A stretch of 64,000 nucleotides of DNA, taken from Haliotis asinina. Lineage: Eukaryota; Mollusca; Gastropoda; Lepetellida; Haliotidae. Location: contig NC_090295.1 of assembly GCF_037392515.1 (NCBI RefSeq), positions 25,088,501-25,152,500 on the forward strand. The letters run 5' to 3'. Both the position numbers and the translations under genes were made by a program. The notes under the pieces are model-generated. The model saw nothing but the letters and a program-made list of their open reading frames with translations. It searched no databases and had not been told where the DNA came from. Positions within the stretch are counted from its first letter, which is position 1. Every line of letters begins with the position of its first letter. This document shows, piece by piece, positions 17,531-28,100 of this stretch.

Positions 17531-18441
17531 CCAGCGCACAAGGGCCCGGAGTGAAAAAATGCGTCAATATCGGGATCTCCGACCTTGGAGACACGCGCGG
17601 TTTCGACGCTCCCGGAGTAGATGGTAAATCGTACGCCTTGCAACTGAAAAACAACATTTACAAACGCGTTGAAGTCTCCTCCGGTGGAACCCTAAGTGAT
17701 ATGATAGATACCACAGGAGCAACAGTCAACACTAAGTACGCCCTCGTCAACACCGGTGATGACAACTGGAGAATATACCCATCGTTCGGGGGTAAACTGT
17801 TCGACTTGGACGATGTTGAGCGCACTACCGTCGTCAAAAACCGGCCATATAGGCTCGTCTTCACCGAAGATGACAAGTGGGTGTTGTTACCCGATTACGA
17901 AACCTGGTTTCTTAATATTGACCTCTTCTCCCCCTACGTGTTCACTGATAACAAAGACCACTACCTAAACAAAGTCGTGAACAATGGAACCCTGCTCGTG
18001 GCTTACGTTCCAACTCAGAGACGTAGCGTAGTCATCAGCCAAATCAACAATTCACCACTCCACATGCTATCGAGTAAACCGAACATACAAAACGTGAAAT
18101 TGCAGTTGGTGTCTGAATTCGAAGGCGTGGACAAATTATTAGATGGTATACCATCAAACGTAACACTGGCCATCAAAGTCTACCTAGGGGAACCATCGGG
18201 GGATGACGTCGAGATCGTGAAAGGGGTCAAACTAGGGTGGGAAAGACGACACAAGGATCAAGTTTGCCACGTTTACGTGCGGGTTGGTGTCGGCTCCAAC
18301 ACCAGTCTGCAGGGTGTCAACGTGACCGTGGAAAACAAAATATCACTAACTAAGATCTTCCTACCTAACAACATACACTTTATTGGTATGAAGTTCCTCC
18401 CTATACTAGTACCAAAAAACCAGTTGGAAATTATACCATAA
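17527..18441 (+). CDS. Polinton protein A of a paralogous pair (304 aa)
   Basis: It shares three blocks with the next gene: a head LGDTRGFDAPG...YALQLKNNIYKRV (about 19-50), a middle FLNIDLFSPY...KVVNNGTLLVAYVP (about 122-160), and a C-terminal GWERRHKDQVCHVYVRVGVG (about 236-255). Between the head and middle it has an extra block of about 70 residues with strand-like repeats that the paralog lacks. There is no signal peptide or membrane segment. Both sit after the minor capsid candidate, which would suit spike, fibre or receptor-contact proteins; that is a guess from order alone. Confidence 0.7.
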   Translation: MTSAQGPGVKKCVNIGISDLGDTRGFDAPGVDGKSYALQLKNNIYKRVEVSSGGTLSDMIDTTGATVNTKYALVNTGDDNWRIYPSFGGKLFDLDDVERTTVVKNRPYRLVFTEDDKWVLLPDYETWFLNIDLFSPYVFTDNKDHYLNKVVNNGTLLVAYVPTQRRSVVISQINNSPLHMLSSKPNIQNVKLQLVSEFEGVDKLLDGIPSNVTLAIKVYLGEPSGDDVEIVKGVKLGWERRHKDQVCHVYVRVGVGSNTSLQGVNVTVENKISLTKIFLPNNIHFIGMKFLPILVPKNQLEIIP

Positions 18442-18451
18442 TATTATAACA

Positions 18452-19153
18452 ATGACCAATTATCATCCCAACACTACTCTTAACGACCTAGGAGATACTG
18501 AGGGGTTCGATGAGCCTGGTGAGGAAGATGAATTTTATATCCTACACTTCAAAGACAACGTGTACAGACGAGTGTCGTTATCAAACTTAAAAGAGCCTAG
18601 ATGGTTGATCAACTTAACATTAGCCTCACCTTATATCACACTAAAAGAAGATGATCTTATCACTAAGATTAGAAACAACGGTGACTGGATCGGGGAGTTC
18701 ATTCCGGATGGTGGTGTAGCAGTCATAGTAGGGTTTGGTAATATAAAAACTAGGTTAAGGTCTGTTGGGTCAATCAATAAATTAACATTTAACACTAATA
18801 TACCTTTCCCGGACAGTATTGAGCTATCATACTACCCTTTAACAATCATCATAGAAGTCTTCTTTACGAGTGATGGCACCATGAGAGTAACCCAAATTTT
18901 ACCCGGGTTGATAATAAGATGGGATTACAAACACGCAGGTCAATATTGCCGTATTATTATACAACGAGGATACCAACCGGAACCTATAAAACACTTAACA
19001 AGCCTCAGTGGGGTTTCTATTGAAATAATAGGAGAGACTATTAAACTCTCACCTATTACCCTGACTATTGGTATAAACCTTCTAAACCTTAAATACATTA
19101 AGAGAAAGTTAACTGAAACCCAATTAAAATATCTTTCAAAATATATATTATAG
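18452..19153 (+). CDS. Polinton protein B of a paralogous pair (233 aa)
   Basis: This is a shorter relative of the preceding gene. It has LGDTEGFDEPG...FKDNVYRRVSL at the N-terminus, LINLTLASPYITLKEDDLIT in the middle and IRWDYKHAGQYCRIIIQRGY near the C-terminus, and lacks the extra block of A. The start is 10 bp after the stop of A and follows AATATTATAACA, the AT-rich start motif. Tandem duplication followed by loss or gain of one block is the likely history. Confidence 0.7.
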   Translation: MTNYHPNTTLNDLGDTEGFDEPGEEDEFYILHFKDNVYRRVSLSNLKEPRWLINLTLASPYITLKEDDLITKIRNNGDWIGEFIPDGGVAVIVGFGNIKTRLRSVGSINKLTFNTNIPFPDSIELSYYPLTIIIEVFFTSDGTMRVTQILPGLIIRWDYKHAGQYCRIIIQRGYQPEPIKHLTSLSGVSIEIIGETIKLSPITLTIGINLLNLKYIKRKLTETQLKYLSKYIL

Positions 19154-19154
19154 G

Positions 19155-19772
19155 ATGGGTCTGTACCCAGTCGTAGAGGAAGTAGCGAAGACTCTGGAAA
19201 CCGTAGATGGGTTCCGCTTGAGGCAGTTATGTGATGTGAAACGTCAACTAGAACAAGACCGTGACACGCGGAAAGCACTATGTAAAAAGTACCATAGAGC
19301 TTTCAATATCGTGGATGGGGCTGACACTACCCTTATGGCAACCAGCATGGGACTAGGGGCGGCAGGCGTTGGGTTGTTAACCACCATCGTGGCTGCACCT
19401 ATAGTGTTAGGTATTGAAATAACGGCTGGGGTGACAGGGTTGGTAGGGTTGGCGCTTAAGTTAGTATCACGCAGACTTAATCGTAAGGCATTGAAACACG
19501 ATGAGATAAAGGTTCTGGCCGAAGCAAAGCTGAACACAGTGAGTGAGCGAATTTCCACGGCACTCTCTGACAGTAAGATCTCAGAAGAGGAGTTTCGTTC
19601 AATCCTATCTGAACTCACAAAATATAACGGAATGAAACAAGATATTCGATCCAAGTCTCGTAAGTCTGCTATCAGCGAGGATGAGAAAAAAAAGTACATA
19701 GAACAGGGGATACAAAAAGCCCAACAAGCCTTTATTACGAACACCAAAGAGATCATAGGCGGTTCACGTTAA
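19155..19772 (+). CDS. Polinton helical membrane-type protein (205 aa)
   Basis: The product begins with a charged helix (about 1-45), then a hydrophobic double segment rich in Gly/Ala (about 58-105, TSMGLGAAGVGLLTTIVAAP), and ends in a long helical, Lys/Glu-rich region (about 115-200). The layout would suit insertion into or disruption of a membrane. It starts 1 bp after the previous stop, preceded by AAAATATATATTATAGG. I recall close relatives in Polinton-type loci of other invertebrates, with no known function. Confidence 0.75.
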   Translation: MGLYPVVEEVAKTLETVDGFRLRQLCDVKRQLEQDRDTRKALCKKYHRAFNIVDGADTTLMATSMGLGAAGVGLLTTIVAAPIVLGIEITAGVTGLVGLALKLVSRRLNRKALKHDEIKVLAEAKLNTVSERISTALSDSKISEEEFRSILSELTKYNGMKQDIRSKSRKSAISEDEKKKYIEQGIQKAQQAFITNTKEIIGGSR

Positions 19773-19802
19773 ACTGTTTCATCGATATAAACATAACATA
19801 GC

Positions 19803-20117
19803 CGTAAGCGAGCCACCGATCCTATATGGTCGGTCAAAACTTACAACATAGATAAAGTGGATATGAAAGCCGACGAACCTAACTTATACTACTTGAGGGG
19901 TGGGCCGGGTAGGGGGTTTGTAAGAGAAGAATTATTGATCGTACCGTACGGCACAGTGTTACCGCCTGCCAAGTCACGGTAAACGTGATGGCGTAGCTTT
20001 GTAGTAGGGGCAATAGTAGCAAGAGCTAATGGTCCCACCAAAGCCTCATTTAGTAAATGAGGCTTTTTAGAGGGGTTTTTTGAAAAGTGGTCCAGAACTC
20101 TCATTACCTATACTACT
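19803..20117 (-). repeat. Polinton right terminal inverted repeat
   Basis: This is the reverse complement of the left arm (about 98.7 percent identity by eye, four differences). It includes a second, promoterless copy of the integrase tail reading on the plus strand to a TAA at about 19980-19982, and the perfect 13-bp-stem hairpin at 20040-20066. It is followed by the right CAAAC target duplicate (20118-20122). Confidence 0.92.
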
Positions 20118-20180
20118 CAAACGTGGACTTTGTAACTTTTTTTCACAGTGAGGCTTAGAACTTTTCAGTCAACCCTCGTA
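20118..20180 (+). pseudogene. Mariner 3' end: last codons and terminal repeat
   Basis: After the CAAAC duplicate, the mariner transposase frame continues from 20123 to a stop at 20156-20158. The element's right inverted repeat follows, ending with TA at 20179-20180. This identifies the sequence as the other half of the interrupted mariner. Confidence 0.8.
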
Positions 20181-22154
20181 TATCTTTGTCACAGTGGTGT
20201 GTTTCGACTGGCATCGTATTGAAACTGAAAAATAACAGTATAACATATCAATGAATACCATTCGGAACCAGGCAGACAGTCACACCCGTTAGGAGAAGTG
20301 GATGATCATTATTTGATTTGCCTGTATAGTAATGGTGTAATCTTGTTGGAACTTCTGCGCTAGACGAGTTAGTGTTGTGAGATTCCTTATAGAATACTGG
20401 ATACCCAATAATCGATGTTAGAAAAATGTTTCCAAAGTGTGTGACTCGTCCCAGAATTACAACTCGCCCCGGATCCGCCAATATCACGATGAGTAAATAT
20501 GGCGTTAGACGTTTACTTTTCATGTAAACACAACCTGCTCTCTACCGTTGCTAGCTATGAAACACTGACGTGTCAACTCTATGGTGTTGTTAGCGACCCT
20601 CAAATGTAGGTTATCCCATTCGTCGAGGAGGGCATGCACCAGTAAAACAGTTGTCTGATGTCACGTTGACCCAGATTATTTAGTATGTGTTGTATGATGT
20701 AAGTCGTAGTCACGTGTTTTCCAGACTGTATGAGATGACTAGATGTTAACCATGCAGTGGCCGTTACACAAGGTCATCACGGTGATTCTTACCATGAAGC
20801 TGTTTGTAACTGAATCTGTGTAGAACTAAAAATAATAATGGAATTATGTGGCGCCTTGTATCCACCAAAAGGTGCTCACTAGCGATTTGACAAAATTAGA
20901 AAAAGTCAAGGAACATATGTACAGACAAAATCCAGAGTCTAGTTATGTGAAAAAAGGTCGGCTTTGAGGAGGCACATGAAATCCTCCTGGGAAACAGTGG
21001 TCCCTCATCCAGAAAAAGGAGAGAACATAGGACTGCAAGCTGAAAAGGTGCGATCAGACATCACAGAGGTGATAGACATTGACTGATTTTGTGACCATTA
21101 GACGACTGGCATGACGACAAGTTTTGACTAGACACAGGCAAGCAGGCCAGTGGTTATTTAGCATACTGCTTATAACATCCATGTCAGTATTTTCAACAAA
21201 CCATAATACACGTGGAGTATTGCTGTAGAACAAAGTTACACACTGAACACATTTTCAGGTCAACATAAACAATGAACAAACTTCTTAATTACTGGGAAAT
21301 GCCTTTACTATCATACCTGTGGTACAAACTCAGATGATGACAATTTCCTGATAGCTGCAACATGTTAACAAAATATTTATAAATTATCAGTCATAAATAT
21401 CATACACAAACATTGTTTTAGTTTCTTCAGAAAAAGCTGTCTATGAAAAAAGACTCTCTCAACCTAAAATTTAGAAACAGTGCCAGTGACACATTTCACC
21501 TAAGAAAAGGACCGAACATAGTGTTTCTGTGTCAACTATATGATGAGTGACTTGATTTCCTATGTTGACATGACACAAAGCACTGGACAAACATTATGAC
21601 ACATACATATACTGAAATATGTTTCAGGAAATACATTAACTTGAGGCATAAGTTTATCAATAATATAACTGCCTGGAATACACTGAAATAATAAAGTTGA
21701 GTTTTTCCAGCAACATAATGTCCTGTAATGAATCACATTTATATTCACCACATACTGGAAATATAAATGAATACATTGCTAACAGTAAAATTGCTCTTAA
21801 TGATAAAAACAAGCAAGATCATTTTTTTCTTGTTTTGCAAAGAATGATATTGAATATTGATGTTTAATACAAAAAAATGCAGAATCACAAATAAAGATCT
21901 ACTTCTTGGACTTTTATAAATGCATGTCCTACAATGCCACTTTTCAGGATTGTTTGCAAGTGTCGACAACCTGTGGTTGGTGATATAACCAGAAGATAAC
22001 CCTGTGCAAATGTCAATTATGAATGAAGAGACAGTTCCTATACATTTCATTGAGTTAGGAAACAGCTTTCATTGGAGTCCATGACAAGGTCAGTGTTCCT
22101 CAGGGTTGACATGGCAACAGAATCGTTGTTCACAAACGTGTTGCCTTTCTTGGC
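20181..22154. other. UBE4B 3' flank, no gene seen
   Basis: This stretch follows the UBE4B stop on the minus strand and presumably contains its 3' UTR. I could not pick a convincing poly(A) signal; a weak ATTAAA (minus strand) lies near 21864. Nothing else is supported. Confidence 0.5.
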
Positions 22155-25100
22155 TCACTTTGAGGAGCCCCTCTTTGACCTTTTCCAGTCTTCTATTTTC
22201 TTCTTCAGTTCAAGGTCTGCAAGTAAAAACATGGAATTGGAATACTGGGCTGGCAGAGGTGCTGAGGAACTACAGAAAAGGAGGTTTATTGCCCATGGAT
22301 AAGTTGGATATATTGCTGTAACAATAACTGATACCTTAGTACCACGCATACATATTCTATACAGTAGAGGGTCCATCCAAAATCATCTGTGCTCATTTTA
22401 GGTACCAGGGGTGCTGAAGATAATGTCATGGAAAAGAATGTAATTAGTGTAGGACTCACCCTAAAATTTATATACAAAGTAAGTAATCCCCATGCATGTT
22501 TTATACAAAATCAATGGCCCTCCTCCCCTACCTTGTATTAAAAGTAATCTTTTCACATTTTTATGCACACAAATCCTTGCTAGTTGCCATAAAACTTGTG
22601 CAAGATTGATGGACCTTCTTTCCCCCACAAACAAAATGGGTGACACCCCCTCCCCCTACTCTTGAAATCATTACCACGACCAATAGCCACATATTACAAA
22701 GGGTCCCTTTCTTAGATAAAACTAGATGTGTCCAACATTTCATTAGTGTTTATGACCATAAACTGGAGACCCTGTGGCTGGACCAACCCACCTGGTGTGA
22801 GCTGCTCCTCGGTGAGGGGCTGTCTGTTGAAGGGGTCAGTCTGTGAGTTGAGGAGGTGGCGGATGATGATGGGTCGGTCCATGATGTGACCGCTGGGCAG
22901 TAATACTGGGTCCTCCATTAGCGTGTCCATCAGGGGGTCTACAACAACCAGCACATTAACTCCCAAAACTAGAACATACTTACACAACTCAATGTAAAAT
23001 GCTCCTACTAACTAATTCACTGTTATTTTTTGACTTGGCCACAAACCAACCTGTCATATTACATGCAATTTAAGAAGAGTAAAAAATACTTGGTCATAAC
23101 ATACTCTATCATGAAAGGGCCAATGCAGGGATAAGATAAAGATACTGTATATGAGATCCTTCAAGATATTCCTGATACCTTTAAATTCATCTGGTATATC
23201 ACCATAGTCTAACTCTGCTTTTGTTTTCTGTGCTACAATATCATCCACACTGTTCTGGAGTTGCCGGAACTTGGCAATCTCCGCATCTGTCTTTATACAA
23301 GCTTTGCTCATCCGTAACACAGCATCTTCAAATAGTTCCTTCCTGTAGGATCTCTGAAATAGAATCAAGGATAATAATAAGAGCATTTGTAATGCGCTGA
23401 ATTCCACACCACAGAGGAACACGCTCAAAGTGTTGCAATCTGTGCAATCTGACTATTATTACCCTAGTTAACTGAAGCTGCCTCTTAGTGCTGGAAGGTT
23501 GATAGCCACATGACTTATCCCACCAGGTGCCCATTTTCTCCTGGGTGAACAGAGACAATTTGAACAAACTCACTTGCCTAAAGTGAGACCACATGTATCA
23601 CATGTGCTTCAATCTGGGATAGGACAGAAGTTCTAGAAACTCTCTGGAGTCAAACAAGGTCACTCCGTGCTCAACGTTGCATCACTTCAACGGATTTGTA
23701 ACCTGAGTTCTACACAGAAGACCACATGCTAGTACATATATGAGATGTCTGGATGTCAGTCAGTAAGAGAATGAAGGATGATCAGTAACAGAATCACTAA
23801 GGTAATGTTAACATTTAGTCCAAGGTCCATCTCCAAAGTCTTCAAGCACACACCTCATCGTTGGCTATAGCCTTAGCAAAGTCTTCACAGTCCAGGTGCA
23901 GGTAGATGTCGGTGAGTCTGTTGAGAAGTTTCTTGGGTTCCCAGCCATACTTCTCCTGGTTCTTCACTTTCAGATTCTTACACTTGGCGCCACATAGCTG
24001 CTGGAGGTTAAAGTTCAACATTGCTGCTAGTCGGTCTGCTAGTTCCTGGAACAGATAATAACAAGTTAGTATTGGTCCCTTCTGTTTAGTGATTGTCTCC
24101 TCATTCAATGGAGTCAAGACAGGACAAGAATATATAGTCATCAAAATCCCCTGCCCTACAGTTCCTACACCATTATATTGCAGGGACAGATACAGCTCTA
24201 TGAGAAAGGAGTGTGTGCACCCCACCTCTGGATCCGCCTATGTATTCATGCCCTGAAAGCACATACCACACTTGGTTTCCCTTCTATAACAGTTACTGAG
24301 ATAATCACAGTACAACAAAAGTGAAAAAAAAGAACCAGCATCATACTTGCCAATACTCTGTGACAAATTGTAACTCATTTTCCATTTTCAAACTCCACCA
24401 ATGTATTCATGTCCTAAAACCACATATCAAATTTAATGAGAAATTCTGTCCCAATTGGGGATAATGTGTACAAAGTCAAGAGATGCATGACAAAGGACAT
24501 AACTCTGTAACAAATTGTACGATATTTTCTGTTTTCAAACAAGGCATTCATATCCTCATAATGGTTTCTGAGAAAATCTGTCATCATAATTTCTGATGAA
24601 CAGATGGACAAATAAAATGGAAATCCTTCATCAACCTTGCTCGCGTATAGTGGTCATCTCGCGTATAGTGGTCTTTTCAGGATCATATCACATGGTTAGC
24701 CTATATAATCAGAGATGTGTATAGTACATCCCCGGGATGTGATTTGTAAATACCCAAGACGTAACTGCGATTATTTCTAAGACAGGCTCTTGCTATCACT
24801 GATTGTAAAATATCATGTTATTGAAAACTATCAATAAATTGTGGCAATATCTGGTTTCAAACGTGCAACCCTTTGCTCTTTAGTTTGGCAGTTTCTATCC
24901 ACTAGGCTATGAAGGATCGCCGTGAAGCATGAGACCATTTGTCAGCATGAACCATGTGTTCCTACATGGAATGCATGAGCTTTGTGTGAAAATCGGCCAT
25001 GTGATGTCAACACCCTCGCTATACCATGTACCCCATGGAGATCTATTATAAGGCACCGGAACCCAGTGATATTGATTGTTATATATTATTTTAAAGATAT

Positions 25101-28100
25101 TTTACACAAAAATGGTTGATAAGTTGGAGACACTACTCCTAATTGGGTTTACTATAGATTGTGAACCCTGAGAGTTGGGACATCCCTCCTCACGTAGTTC
25201 ACAATCTCTTGTAAACCCGAGTAGTCGTGGTTCCTCCAACACATATCCCCTAGAGTTCGTGGTGACCAACTTACAGGTATTAAGAAAGGGCGCTGTATTT
25301 TTTCTGTGAGATAGTAGAACATGTCAACTGTCTCTGTGGCAAGTGTTAGATACGACCGACACTGGCGTTCATCCATCGCAAGCTGTCTTTGCCGAGATTG
25401 CTGTTGATCCTGAAACATATAATAAAATGTTTCAAACAAAGAAAGAGATGTGTGAGTACATTAACTAGATAACATAGGGACAGGTTGCAGATGGAGGACA
25501 TGGATGGGATGAAAACCTTGACCAAACAGGACAGAAATGATTAAGACGTGGACAGCAAGTGGTATGAAGGCAAGGGTGCAGATGTTTAAGGGTAAGGGTA
25601 AAGATGTTTGAGGGTAAGGGTAGAAATGTTTGAGGGCAAAGGCAGAAATATTTGATGGCAAAGGTGGAGATATTTCAGAGAGGGTAGAGATCTTTGAGGG
25701 TAATGTTTGAGGTGTTTTTAGGGTGATAACAGAGAAAGGCTTAAGGTCCAGAACTGAAAAGTGACTGCAGATGCTGACTGAGTTGGTTGAGGGTGTATAA
25801 GCACAGAAATGCTTCGAACCTTTGGCTGAGCATCCCACTGAGACTTGTTGTCCATGAGCTCCTGAACTTCATGGATTCTCTTGAGACAGTCCAAACTCTC
25901 GTCCAGCAAGAATGTGGTGTCATTCATCAACATATTAACAAACTTTACAAAGTGCTTGCTATTACTGAAACACAGAAATCAATAGCAGATAGTATCATAC
26001 ATAGCTTACATACTTCCACTTTAAGTTAACATCACTGCTTGAAATGACTTAAACTGTTTTTATTTTTACTTACATGACGAATACTCAATACAAGTATATA
26101 ATAATGATTTTCAAAAATGTGCAGAAGCAACTATTAGTAATATAACATATAGAATCTACTGTGGGGATGCCATACTAATGGGGGCATCAAGGTAGCCAAG
26201 TGGTTAAAACATTCACTCATCACACCAAAGTCTCTGGTTTGATTTCCCACATGGGTACAATGTTTGAAGCAGATTTCTGGTGTTCCCCACAGCGATACTG
26301 ATGGAATATTGCTAAAAGTGGCATGAAACTAAATTCCTACACACATGCTGATAGATGTAGCAAAAGGATGGATCACAAAGGTTTAAAGAATGGCATTTCC
26401 CTAAGATTCATAACACAATTCCAACTGGCATGGTCAAAATAAGCTCAAAGACCATATCTAGTACTGCCTCCAACTGGAATCAGGGGCCCGTTTCACAAAA
26501 CTCTCGTAGCCTAAGGTCTCGTAACTTTTCTCGTAGCCTTTGCACCTCCTATGTTACAGTATGCCAGGTACAAATGCTACGAGAAAAGTTACGAGACCTT
26601 AGCCTTACGAGAGCTTTGTGAAATGAGGCCCAGGAGGGAGTGACATCGGGGTAGTCCCAGTGTCTTACTTTGCCTCTTCCACGAGTCGTGACTGATGGGC
26701 GGGCATGCCCCACATGGTTTTGAAGATGATGCTCAGATGGTACCGGATGGTGAACTTGTCATAGAATTCACTACTGGCACCGGTTGTTTCAATTTCTGCA
26801 ACAAAAATTTCCATGATGGATCACAGAACTTCAGATTTCACATCCTGTTGGGTATAGATGTTTCAGGATCATGTGTCTTGTTTATGTCATGAGCACTTGT
26901 CCCTATTTCAAGATATTTTATCATTCATGGTTCTCCTCTGAATCCAAATGGACTGTAGCTCTGACACTGAAGCGCAAATCTATACATCACAGAGCTTCAT
27001 ACTTTCCCCTGATATTCCCCTGGAAACACTGCACCACACCAGGTTTCCTTTACTGACCTGTATAGAACTGCATGAGCGCTGGAGACAGAAACTCCAGGGC
27101 TAGAGGGTGCAGCAGTAAGGCCTCATTGAGCTTCCCTGCCTTGGGCTGCACTGTAGGCTGCAGGACAAACATCACCTCCACCAGCTTAGCCACCAGGTAT
27201 GGGTTGCTGATGTACGACCCGTTACATACCAGCACTATTAGCAGCTGTAGGATCTTGGTTGTTGCTGGGTCATCCAGGATCTGGGGGTTGTACCTAGCAC
27301 ACACACAGACATGTTAGTCACCTCTAAAAGTCATGTACTATGACGATGCACACTATAACTTGATGATATTGACTAAGATCACTTGCAGCTCCATACAAGT
27401 TATCTATGCACTCAGTTTCTCTCTCTCCTAATGCTTAATGTTATGTGCAGCAAACAGCTGTTCTAATACCAATACAAGTTTCCTACACACACAGTATTTC
27501 ACATGATCAAAATGTAATTTCCCGAATATACTTGATATTTTATACTTATCCTGACTCATGCTCATTATGCTTACCTCTTCCCTCTATGTGAAGATAGCGG
27601 ACATACAATACACTTACCCTTTTCCCGCCATTACGGTCATATGACCAGCCATGCTTGCCACTCTCTTCAAATCTCATACACCAGACACGAGAATTACAGT
27701 GAATTCAGCGTGCCTGAGAGGGGCGGTTGGGAGGGCTGATCATATGAGTCAGGATAAGTATGAAATATCAATTTTATTCAGAAAGTTACATATTTTTCAT
27801 TATCCTGACTCATGTTTATTCTGCTTACCGAATCCTAGGGAAACAGCTGTGGGTCAGGCCTCACTGGATTATGTTGACTGCCATATAAGTACACCCAGTA
27901 CTTACCCCCCTTCGGGAACTATAATGGCGATAGTTCAGTCCTGTTCTTCCAATATTTATCTATGCAATGGTGGTGGGATCACATCCACCTGAATTTGTCT
28001 TCTCTTGAGGCATTCGTTGACTGGAACGTGATGATATTTAGATCTGCTAATGTCCTGCTAGAGTCTAATGTATATGTATGTCAAGATCTCCAGTCAAGTC

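Larger units (their letters stand above)
5483..20117. mobile_element. Complete Polinton/Maverick (virus-like DNA transposon)
   Basis: The element is bounded by terminal inverted repeats and a 5-bp target duplication, and has at least 16 open genes. The set includes a retrovirus-type DDE integrase, a protein-primed family B DNA polymerase, a FtsK/A32-like packaging ATPase, and major and minor capsid candidates. That combination defines Polinton/Maverick elements, which are related to adintoviruses. The genes lie in a long minus block (14501 down to 5618) and a mostly plus block (14534 to 19772), with one minus gene (16847-15678) in between. No frame is broken, so the copy looks young and possibly competent. 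I see no adenain-like protease. Confidence 0.93.
4247..20180 (+). mobile_element. Mariner element, split by a nested Polinton
   Basis: The outer boundaries are a pair of inverted repeats about 30 bp long: tacgagggttggctgaaaag at 4247 and, reading inward from 20180 on the minus strand, tacgagggttgactgaaaag. Both begin with TA, the expected mariner target-site duplication, so the element proper is about 4249-20178. Removing the Polinton at 5483-20117 and one copy of CAAAC restores a mariner of about 1.3 kb. The outer element is already decayed (stop and frameshifts in its transposase), so the Polinton may have landed in an already dead mariner or both may have decayed together. Confidence 0.88.

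Noticed and set aside
19244..19756. 170-aa minus-strand frame
   Set aside because: It is antisense to the 205-aa Polinton gene, with no motif of its own.
5483..20117. Bacterial or phage contamination as the source of the compact gene block
   Set aside because: The block is flanked by matching arms and a target duplication inside a eukaryotic mariner.
22792..22938. UBE4A instead of UBE4B
   Set aside because: The U-box and the N-terminal [17 protein letters not shown] fit UBE4B (Ufd2) better; UBE4A lacks that N-terminus.
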